A stretch of DNA of 15,083 nucleotides, from assembly GCA_001805845.1 (NCBI GenBank), contig MHHA01000077.1, positions 1 through 15,083 of the forward strand, in the 5' to 3' direction. A program made the position numbers and the translations under genes. Positions 1 to 5,467 of this stretch are shown here, one piece after another (positions within the stretch are counted from its first letter, which is position 1; each line of letters begins with the position of its first letter). This DNA comes from Omnitrophica WOR_2 bacterium RIFCSPLOWO2_12_FULL_46_30 (GTDB lineage Bacteria > Omnitrophota > Gorgyraeia > Gygaellales > UBA12090). The notes under the pieces are model-generated. The model had not been told where the DNA came from and searched no databases. It worked only from the letters and a program-made list of their open reading frames with translations.

Positions 1-54
1 ATAAAGGCAGGGGATTATGCTACAAGGATAAGCTATTCCCTGCTGGAAATATAA
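1..54 (+). CDS. C-terminal end of a secreted beta-sandwich subunit (partial)
   Basis: The first 54 bases are an open frame ending in TAA, and the rest of the gene lies upstream of the window. The visible tail reads IKAGDYATRISYSLLEI. This matches in style the C-terminus of the next gene (GSYLGTITLTLTP): a G-x-Y turn followed by an alternating hydrophobic final strand, as in WxL-domain and CsuA/DUF4402-type beta-sandwich subunits. I infer that it is a paralogous subunit at the head of the same operon. Only 17 residues are visible, so the family call is tentative. Confidence 0.55.
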   Translation: MKAGDYATRISYSLLEI

Positions 55-117
55 ATTCTTGAAGAGGAGGTGGGTTTTAAGAAAGCTTAGAGTTTTAATT
101 TTGGAAAAAAATTAAAT

Positions 118-124
118 AAGGAGG
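118..124 (+). promoter_or_regulatory. Strong ribosome binding site of the subunit gene
   Basis: AAGGAGG lies 7 nt before the ATG at 132 and fixes that start. This near-perfect Shine-Dalgarno contrasts with the housekeeping operon downstream, where gatC, gatA and gatB have none. It suggests high expression of the subunit. Confidence 0.8.
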
Positions 125-131
125 AAAGAAA

Positions 132-725
132 ATGAGAACTATAAGTAAAGTTGTTTTGGCTGCTATTTTTGTTCTGAGTTGCGCTCCGTTTTGCCTTGCC
201 GCTATTACTCAGACGAAGAACGTAAAGGCAACAGTTCCGCCGCTAAATCAAAGTTTGGTCTTGACGGTGAGTAAGATTATTCCTGGCGCTGGGGGAACTG
301 CTGATCAATGGACGCCGGCTACAGAGGTTGATTTTGGTACTCTGACGCATGACGCAGTGAATCACATGTTCAGGGCGAGCGCGTATTACGCGATAGATTG
401 CGGTGTGTCAGACAATACCAATGCCTGGACGCTTAGTCATACCCGGACCTCGCTGAAGAAGGATGCTGTTGATAATCTTGATGACAACGTGAACGTTGCC
501 TTTGTGAAACAGACCACATCAGCAGATGGAACGCAGCTGGATAAAAAGAGTTTTAAGAATAGTAACGGCAAGGCCTATACGAAAACCCAGCTTGACGGCG
601 GGTGGTTGAGAATCTATTATGGCGTGGCAGATGGCTCGACCGATGATGATGAGGTAACTGTAGTTCCTGAGACTAAGCCTACAGGAAGTTATTTGGGAAC
701 CATAACCTTAACCCTCACGCCATAG
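132..725 (+). CDS. Secreted WxL-like / pilin-like surface subunit
   Basis: This is a 197-residue exported protein. The signal peptide is residues 1-23 (MRTISK n-region, hydrophobic core, cleavage after CLA). The mature part begins ITQTKNVKATVPP and is rich in Thr, Asp and beta-strand patterns. A VDFGTLT strand at 66-72, then a V-S-D stretch and a W-T-L triplet (W99-L101), and a final strand PTGSYLGTITLTLTP follow the order of landmarks in Gram-positive WxL domains (FG, V.D.., WxL, GxY..xxTxTL). The same landmarks partly fit CsuA- or DUF4402-type pilins, so the exact family is open. The gene follows a probable paralogue and precedes a chaperone-like and an usher-like gene, so I infer that it is the major structural subunit of a surface fibre or coat. 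A single Cys (C90) remains in the mature part, so there is no intramolecular disulphide. Confidence 0.6.
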   Translation: MRTISKVVLAAIFVLSCAPFCLAAITQTKNVKATVPPLNQSLVLTVSKIIPGAGGTADQWTPATEVDFGTLTHDAVNHMFRASAYYAIDCGVSDNTNAWTLSHTRTSLKKDAVDNLDDNVNVAFVKQTTSADGTQLDKKSFKNSNGKAYTKTQLDGGWLRIYYGVADGSTDDDEVTVVPETKPTGSYLGTITLTLTP

Positions 726-770
726 GCCAGAGGGCAATGCCTGCCTGAAGGTTAATAAAAGCACGTTAAA

Positions 771-777
771 GAGGAGG
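771..777 (+). promoter_or_regulatory. Ribosome binding site that argues for a CTG start at 786
   Basis: GAGGAGG is the only strong Shine-Dalgarno before the chaperone-like gene. The frame is open upstream of the TTG at 816. A CTG at 786 sits 8 nt after this site and would add MAKIKLPKKI, a basic n-region ideal for the following signal peptide. The ATG at 778 is too close and in another frame, with a stop after six codons. Confidence 0.55.
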
Positions 778-815
778 ATGCAGCTCTGGCTAAGATAAAA
801 CTGCCGAAGAAAATT

Positions 816-1709
816 TTGCTTTCTGGTAAGAGGATAGCGATGCTATCCTTGTTTTTTTCTATTCTCCTTACCCGCTTTTCCTGGGCAATTGATATGCCTT
901 ATTTAGACCGGGCAAAAATCCGCCTGGCGATTGCCCGGGGTTCCCAGGAGCACGGTGAGATTATTGTCAAGAACCCGGGTCCTGAGGCCAGGGCGATGCG
1001 GCTCTATCTTGAGGATTGGTTTTACGCGCCTGGCGGAGACGGCGCAAAGTCCTTTATCCCGGCAGGCACAGCAAGCCGTTCCTCTAGTTCCTGGGTCAGC
1101 TTTTCTCCCGGAGAATTTACTGTACCTCCTAATAGTGAACAGCGGGTAAGCTATCAGGTAAAGGTGCCGGAGGATAATAATTTAGTAGGCGGCTACTATG
1201 CCGTGTTATTTTTTGAAAGCAGGGTTGGCGAATTAGCCCGGCAGGAGCAGGAAGCGGGCGCAGGCCTGAATCTGGTAATACGGGTAGGCGCCTTGTTTTA
1301 TATAGAAGTCAAGGGAACGGTTAGCCGGGCCGCTGTAATCGAGAACCTGGCTCTTAGAAAAGAATCTTCTCCTAACCGCCTTTTGGTGGAAGCGGATTGT
1401 CGTAACACCGGCAATGTGGATATTACCGCCGGAGGGACTTTTCACATTATAGATCAAAAAGGGGTGGTCTATGCCCGTTCCGAATTTAATACTGTGTATA
1501 CCTTTCCAGGCGATTCAGTAAAATTAAACGCTTCCTGGAATACATGGAAGAATCCCATACCAAAAGGAAGGTATGATATAGTGCTGACTATTGATTTGGG
1601 CAAGGCCTTGAGTGAAGCAGGCTTGGGTAGAGGGCCGATGGTGACCAAAGAGGCCGAGATAGAGGTGGGGGATATGGGCGAGATTCTAAAAGCAGGAGCG
1701 TTAAAATAA
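816..1709 (+). CDS. Periplasmic chaperone-like protein (DUF916 / PapD-like two-domain)
   Basis: From the TTG at 816 the product is 297 residues; a CTG start at 786, placed 8 nt after GAGGAGG, would make it 307 and is probably the real start. A signal peptide ends near TRFSWA. The first domain (about residues 30-165) has the strand pattern of PapD/DUF916 Ig-like domains: GEIIVKNPG, then SFSPGEFTVPPNSEQRVSYQVKVP, then GGYYAVLFFE. The second domain (about 165-285) has CRNTGNVDITAGGTFHIIDQ and PIPKGRYDIVLTIDLG, like the DUF3324/WxLIP second domain. Unlike Gram-positive WxL-interacting proteins it has no C-terminal membrane anchor, so I infer a soluble periplasmic protein that handles subunits. 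Its place between a subunit gene and an usher-like gene fits the gene order of chaperone-usher operons. The family assignment is from motif memory only. Confidence 0.6.
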   Translation: MLSGKRIAMLSLFFSILLTRFSWAIDMPYLDRAKIRLAIARGSQEHGEIIVKNPGPEARAMRLYLEDWFYAPGGDGAKSFIPAGTASRSSSSWVSFSPGEFTVPPNSEQRVSYQVKVPEDNNLVGGYYAVLFFESRVGELARQEQEAGAGLNLVIRVGALFYIEVKGTVSRAAVIENLALRKESSPNRLLVEADCRNTGNVDITAGGTFHIIDQKGVVYARSEFNTVYTFPGDSVKLNASWNTWKNPIPKGRYDIVLTIDLGKALSEAGLGRGPMVTKEAEIEVGDMGEILKAGALK

Positions 1710-1731
1710 CTTTCTCTAGGGGAAAAATGGA

Positions 1732-4446
1732 ATGCTGAAGAAAATACTCTGTTTTTCTCTTGTGTTTATCCTGCTTGGCATCCAGGGTTATCCTCTTTAC
1801 GGCTATAACGAGATCCCGCAGTATTTATGTGAATATGGAAGGCAATTTTTTCAAGCGGGCATGTATGAGGAGGCCCTGTTTGAATTTAGGAAGGCCCTGC
1901 TGATTCAGTCGGATTATGAACCGGCGCTCAGATACATCCGGCTGCTGGAACAGATTAAAACAGAGGGCGTATCCGCGCAAAGCCGCTTAGAAAAAGAGGT
2001 GATCGTAAGCAGGGAATTGGAGCGTTTTGAGAAGAAAATTTCTTCCGCGGCTTCTGGAACTGCGGCTATTCCTGAAGCAAAAAAGAAAGGCCTGCCGGCC
2101 GTATTGGGTATTGATGAATATGCGCGCGACATCGCCCAGCCGCTTGAAATTCCCGAGGGAGAAAGCCTTATTCTCGCAGGCAGGAATATCCGGAAATTCC
2201 TGGTAACCCAGCCGGAAATTATAACCGTAGAAAGGAAAGGCCCCGATGAGCTTATGGTTACCGGCAAAGATATCGGCTATGTCAGCCTGCACATCTGGGA
2301 TGACAAAGGGCGCCGCACGGTAGAATTCCTTGGCGTTTTTCCGCGCCTGATTGGCGAAGAGGCGCTTTTACGCGATATGGAGAAGGCGGGAAATTTTAAA
2401 CTGCGCTATACTTTAGATTGGTCAACATTTGAAACCGGAAGCAATGTCCAAAATTTCAGGCGCACCAGCTATTTTCTTAAGCACGGTATAGGGTTAGAGG
2501 GAGATACTCCCTACGGGAAGTTTGATTCTTTTGCTGTTTTGAGCAGGCTTAGAAAAAGCGCTGATTTTACTTACTATACGCTGGGCCTCAGCGGCGGCCA
2601 ACTCGGCCGGTTCAAAGGATTCTCTCTGAGGGGTTTTGATTTTAATCCTCCTTTTTCAAACCTTGCCTTTTCAGGCGCGGCATTACGCGGTATTCAATTA
2701 CAATCTCCTGTCTCTAATAACAAGCTGGATTATACGGTATTCTCCGGAAGAGAAAGAGGCGGAGTCATCGGCGCGCTCTCGGCGGATTCAGCAAAGGAGC
2801 AGGATTCATTCATAGAGGGCGTTAACCTAAACTATGCGCCGCTAAAAAACCAAAGTTACAAATTGACCTTACTGCATGGCTACGGCAGCGATAGGTTGAG
2901 CACACTGCATCCTTTTGCTTATGACTTTATCGGCAGGATTAATTTTAAGCCCATTAATTTTGTCTATGAAATAGCAAATGATACCGAACGTTTCGCCCAT
3001 CTTTTTAAAACTACTCTGCGCCAGCCGAAATTTAACCTGAGCGCGGAATTCAGGGATATTGACAAGAATTTTACTACTATCAGAGGAACCGCGTCGCGCC
3101 AGGGAGAAATCGGCACCCTGCTGAACCTTAATTACGCTCCTACCCAAAAATTAGGCATCCAGAGCAGCTTAGACATATACCGGGACAGCCTTAACCCTGC
3201 CAAGGATAATGATACCCGGCTGAATGAAGACTTTAGCTGGGACGCGAATTATCGGTTAGAGCCGCAAACATACTTAAGGCTAAGCTATGCCCTGCAGAAT
3301 CAGTTAGGCAGGCTTGCTCAATTCCGTTATCAAAGTTTCGGCTCAGGCATATACAGGAAGTTTAAATTCATAAAGGATATTGATACCTACCTTAATTATT
3401 ATCACCAGGAAAATAAGAATTTTTCATCACCTGCCTCAGACTACCTCAATGAAAAAATCACTTTAGGTTTGCGCTTCAGGCTGCTCGGAGATTTATATTA
3501 TTATTTCAATAAAGACATCAATTGGTTTGAGGAAAGATTTAACGGAGCGCATACGATGCCCCATGCCTATGAGACGGGGCTTGATTGGTCTAGCCCTATT
3601 GGCTTGAGCCCTTTAGCGGGCGTCTTTCGTTTCAGTTTCCGCGATGAGGAGGATACTGTTTCTAACTTGAGCTTTTTTAGCGGAGAAGATTACATTGAAA
3701 ATTATTTAGAATTAGCTTATCGGCCGCGCGAGGGGATGGAGCTCTATGCTTCCTGCCGTTTTCGCAATATCTGGGCGGAGAACCCCCGGGTAAATGCCCG
3801 TATGGAGGCTACCTTTAATGCCGGGATGCGCTATCTCTGGGATACCGGGATACGCTGGGAAGCAATAGGCGCTATTGAAGGGTATGTCTTTAACGATTAT
3901 AATCAAAATGGTTTAAAAGAAGCTTATGAGCCGGGAATGCCCGAGGTTAAACTCTGGCTGGGGAAGGCAAAATTTATAAATACCGATGCTTCAGGGTATT
4001 ATAAATTTTCCAAGGTAAAAGCACGCAAGGCCTCTGTTAGTATTGATAGCAAAACTATTCCGCCGGGCTATATTTTGACCTTCGGGCCAACGCAAGAGGT
4101 TAAGATGGCTCACGGCCAGTTGAGCAGGGTAGACTTTGGCCTCACTAACCACTCTGAAATCAGCGGGATTGTATTTGAGGATATTGACGGGAATGGGAAG
4201 GTAGGCCAGAAAGAATCCGGAGTTAAGGGTGTGATTATAACTTTAGAGGATGGCACAAAGGCCGTAACTGATGATTCGGGAAGGTATTTCTTTAGAAAGG
4301 CTGAAGCAGGAAAACACATGGTAACTTTGGACATCAATAGCCTGCCTGCGGCGTATTTCCCCGCAGTTCCTCTTTATAAGGAGATTGAGCTTGGGGAAGG
4401 GATGAGTTTTAAGTACGATATCCCTTTAAAGAAGGCGGAAAAATAG
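1732..4446 (+). CDS. Usher-like outer-membrane protein: TPR, pilus-secretin N-domain, beta-barrel, two SdrD-B-like domains
   Basis: The product is 904 residues. A signal peptide (about 1-24) is followed by a TPR-like pair of helices (about 30-75; FFQAGMYEEALFEFRKALLIQ) and a charged linker. Residues about 128-203 look like the N-terminal domain of pilus secretins (IPEGESLILAGRNIRKFLVTQ, then GYVSLHIWDDKG). Residues about 220-710 alternate aromatic and polar residues in amphipathic strands typical of a large outer-membrane beta-barrel. Two C-terminal SdrD-B/CNA-B-like domains (about 713-803 and 808-899) start with EGYVFNDYNQNG and SGIVFEDIDGNG, with EF-hand-like acidic loops that may bind calcium. 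The order of N-domain, barrel and C-terminal Ig-like domains parallels fimbrial ushers without obvious sequence identity. AGGGGA lies 8 nt before the ATG, and the gene follows the chaperone-like gene by 22 nt. I infer that it is the export or assembly pore for the subunits; a simple outer-membrane adhesin is the alternative. Confidence 0.65.
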   Translation: MLKKILCFSLVFILLGIQGYPLYGYNEIPQYLCEYGRQFFQAGMYEEALFEFRKALLIQSDYEPALRYIRLLEQIKTEGVSAQSRLEKEVIVSRELERFEKKISSAASGTAAIPEAKKKGLPAVLGIDEYARDIAQPLEIPEGESLILAGRNIRKFLVTQPEIITVERKGPDELMVTGKDIGYVSLHIWDDKGRRTVEFLGVFPRLIGEEALLRDMEKAGNFKLRYTLDWSTFETGSNVQNFRRTSYFLKHGIGLEGDTPYGKFDSFAVLSRLRKSADFTYYTLGLSGGQLGRFKGFSLRGFDFNPPFSNLAFSGAALRGIQLQSPVSNNKLDYTVFSGRERGGVIGALSADSAKEQDSFIEGVNLNYAPLKNQSYKLTLLHGYGSDRLSTLHPFAYDFIGRINFKPINFVYEIANDTERFAHLFKTTLRQPKFNLSAEFRDIDKNFTTIRGTASRQGEIGTLLNLNYAPTQKLGIQSSLDIYRDSLNPAKDNDTRLNEDFSWDANYRLEPQTYLRLSYALQNQLGRLAQFRYQSFGSGIYRKFKFIKDIDTYLNYYHQENKNFSSPASDYLNEKITLGLRFRLLGDLYYYFNKDINWFEERFNGAHTMPHAYETGLDWSSPIGLSPLAGVFRFSFRDEEDTVSNLSFFSGEDYIENYLELAYRPREGMELYASCRFRNIWAENPRVNARMEATFNAGMRYLWDTGIRWEAIGAIEGYVFNDYNQNGLKEAYEPGMPEVKLWLGKAKFINTDASGYYKFSKVKARKASVSIDSKTIPPGYILTFGPTQEVKMAHGQLSRVDFGLTNHSEISGIVFEDIDGNGKVGQKESGVKGVIITLEDGTKAVTDDSGRYFFRKAEAGKHMVTLDINSLPAAYFPAVPLYKEIELGEGMSFKYDIPLKKAEK

Positions 4447-4482
4447 CTAAATCCTGCCCTTTTAAAAATGGCTGGATTTAGC
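4446..4482. terminator. Shared hairpin between convergent genes
   Basis: GCTAAATCC (4446-4454) and GGATTTAGC (4474-4482) form a perfect 9-bp inverted repeat. Inside it GCC/GGC can extend the stem. The hairpin overlaps the stop codon of the usher-like gene and the stop codon of the reverse-strand small gene. There is no long T-run on either side, so it may act as a weak bidirectional terminator or as a 3'-end stabiliser. Confidence 0.55.
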
Positions 4483-4801
4483 GGCTGTAAAAGGTCTTTA
4501 CCCGGACCAATTGTGGCGTTTCTGCCTGTTCGGCTGCTCTTACTTCCTGCGTATCTTCTGCAATAGCATAAGATGGCTCTTCCTGATTTTCTTGTTGGGG
4601 CGGAATAATTTGCTCTCCTACAACAGGTTTCTGCTGGCCTGGCGCCTGTTTTTCGTCAAGCGGAACGTTAACTCCCGGTATAGCAGGTATGAAACAGGAG
4701 ACGCCCATAGTTTGAGTGTTGCCCTCCGCAAGAGCCGCTGCCTCTACAAATAATATGAGCGCTAAAGCCATAGATACACTTCTAGCGTTTAATCGTATCA
4801 C
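4478..4801 (-). CDS. Small secreted protein of unknown function under riboswitch control
   Basis: This is a 107-residue protein with a GTG start; GGAG lies 7 nt upstream (4809-4812). A signal peptide ends around AAALA (residue 25). The mature N-terminus, TQTMGVSCFIPAIPGVNVP, recalls the first strand of the subunit at 132 (ITQTKNVKATVPP). The middle (about 50-95) is Gln-, Glu- and Pro-rich and looks disordered, and the end, PQLVRVKTFYSR, could form one strand. I do not recognise a family. Its transcript carries a GEMM-type aptamer and two terminators. The gene converges on the surface operon, so a role in the same surface structure (for example a capping or donor-strand peptide) is possible but unproven. 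The single Cys (C36) follows the predicted cleavage site by 11 residues, which does not fit a lipobox. Confidence 0.65.
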   Translation of the reverse strand: MIRLNARSVSMALALILFVEAAALAEGNTQTMGVSCFIPAIPGVNVPLDEKQAPGQQKPVVGEQIIPPQQENQEEPSYAIAEDTQEVRAAEQAETPQLVRVKTFYSR

Positions 4802-4833
4802 TTTTTTTCTCCTTTCTTAATAATCACTTAAAC

Positions 4834-4876
4834 AAAAAGCCCTAATGGCTTCTTTACGGAAACCCTTAGGGCTTTT
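4834..4876 (-). terminator. Second intrinsic terminator in the riboswitch leader
   Basis: On the reverse strand AAAAGCCCTAA (4876-4866) pairs with TTAGGGCTTTT (4844-4834 side). Inside, GGTTTC/GAAGCC adds about six more pairs around a CGTAAA loop. The stem ends in five T residues. It lies between the first terminator and the ribosome binding site of the small secreted protein. The forward strand also has four T residues after the repeat. Confidence 0.75.
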
Positions 4877-4882
4877 GCTAAT

Positions 4883-4914
4883 AAAAAAACCTCAAAAAGG
4901 CCTTTTGAGGTTTT
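4883..4914 (-). terminator. First intrinsic terminator directly after the riboswitch aptamer
   Basis: On the reverse strand CCTCAAAA pairs with TTTTTGAGG (one extra T) around a GGCC loop, flanked by AAAA and followed by seven T residues (4889-4883). It starts about 10 nt after the aptamer, the usual place of a transcriptional expression platform. Confidence 0.8.
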
Positions 4915-4924
4915 CACTTACCGC

Positions 4925-4996
4925 TTGGCAGCTCCTCTATCCCGGGATTTCAGGACAGGTGGCTTTGCGCCCTAAGGTCGCCCTTAGTTTGCCTTT
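4925..4996 (-). ncRNA. GEMM-type riboswitch aptamer (cyclic di-GMP-I class)
   Basis: Read on the reverse strand, the aptamer has the GEMM landmarks in order. GGCAAA is followed by a 6-bp stem CTAAGG/CCTTAG capped by a GCGA (GNRA) tetraloop, then GGCGCAAAGCC, a second stem (CTGTCC pairing with GGATAG), and GGAGCTGCC, whose TGCC closes P1 with the opening GGCA. GACGCAAAGCC is the usual central block, so one A is replaced by G. The G that recognises the ligand in the Vibrio Vc2 aptamer (G20, first G of GGCAAA in my alignment) is kept, which favours cyclic di-GMP over the Geobacter-type cAMP-GMP variant. It sits about 45 nt into the transcript from a consensus promoter and is followed by two intrinsic terminators, so control by transcription termination is likely. 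The call is by eye, without a covariance model. Confidence 0.78.
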
Positions 4997-5048
4997 TTCA
5001 TTTGGTATTTTTACAAATTGTCAAAGTTCACTTTTTACATCTAACCAA

Positions 5049-5076
5049 AGTATAACACATAATTTTCCTTTGTCAA
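5049..5076 (-). promoter_or_regulatory. Consensus promoter for the riboswitch transcript
   Basis: On the reverse strand TTGACA (5076-5071), a 16-nt spacer and TATACT (5054-5049) form a near-perfect sigma-70-type promoter. The predicted start is near 5042, giving a leader of roughly 240 nt before the GTG at 4801. It diverges from the gatC promoter. Confidence 0.78.
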
Positions 5077-5119
5077 GGGCTACTGGTATGATGTCAATTC
5101 ATAAGCGCTGGGTTTTTGT

Positions 5120-5148
5120 TTGACTTTTTAACGCAGCAATGTTATCAT
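5120..5148 (+). promoter_or_regulatory. Promoter of the gatC-tsaD operon
   Basis: TTGACT (5120-5125), a 17-nt spacer and TATCAT (5143-5148) form a good sigma-70-type promoter, with a start expected near 5155. A second possible -10, the perfect TATAAT at 5169-5174, lies 5 nt before the gatC ATG but has no convincing -35. If used, it would give an almost leaderless mRNA. Confidence 0.65.
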
Positions 5149-5160
5149 TACACTGCTGCG
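5132..5160. promoter_or_regulatory. Palindrome over the gatC promoter -10: possible operator
   Basis: CGCAGCA and TGCTGCG (7 bp, perfect) flank inner TGT and ACA arms, making a 29-bp imperfect palindrome centred on base 5146, inside the -10 box TATCAT. The placement is typical of a repressor operator. The repeat could also form a hairpin in the 5' end of a transcript that starts further upstream. Confidence 0.5.
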
Positions 5161-5179
5161 CTACAAAATATAATTTCCT

Positions 5180-5464
5180 ATGCTCTCAAAAAATGATGTA
5201 GCAAGAGTCGCGCACCTGGCGCGCATAGATTTAACTGAAGATGAGCTCAAGCTCTTTGCCAGACAGCTTGAGTCCATCGTCCAATTTATTGATAAGCTTA
5301 AAGAGTTAGATGTTTCCTCAATCAGGCCTGCCAGCCATACCCCGGCTCTCAAGAATGTCCTGCGGCCCGATACAATAAAAGATTCGCTGAGTAAAGAAGC
5401 GGTGTTAGAGAACGCGCCGAAAAGCCTGAAGGGGCATTTTCTAGTGCCTAAAGTTATTGAATAA
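5180..5464 (+). CDS. gatC: Asp/Glu-tRNA amidotransferase subunit C
   Basis: The product is 94 residues, the normal GatC length. It opens with VARVAHLARIDLTEDELKLFARQLESIVQFIDKL, the typical GatC helical belt, and continues with a SIRPASHTPALKNVLRPD segment that wraps GatA and GatB. GatC stabilises the GatCAB complex, which amidates Glu-tRNA(Gln) and/or Asp-tRNA(Asn) in the cytoplasm. It is first in the operon, 3 nt before gatA. No Shine-Dalgarno precedes the ATG; a TATAAT box lies immediately upstream, so a leaderless start is possible. Confidence 0.95.
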   Translation: MLSKNDVARVAHLARIDLTEDELKLFARQLESIVQFIDKLKELDVSSIRPASHTPALKNVLRPDTIKDSLSKEAVLENAPKSLKGHFLVPKVIE

Positions 5465-5467
5465 CTT

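Noticed and set aside
64..72. GAGGAGGTG looks like a ribosome binding site followed by a start.
   Set aside because: The GTG frame closes after six codons and no other start nearby opens a real frame. The true subunit start at 132 has its own AAGGAGG.
4511..4753. Forward 80-codon open frame opposite the small secreted protein.
   Set aside because: It lies antisense to a gene with a signal peptide, a ribosome binding site, a promoter and a riboswitch. It has no ribosome binding site and an implausible Cys/Phe/Arg-rich product.
4845..5123. Forward 92-codon open frame across the riboswitch region.
   Set aside because: It runs through two terminator hairpins, the aptamer and a promoter on the other strand. 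The product has no sensible composition and no ribosome binding site.
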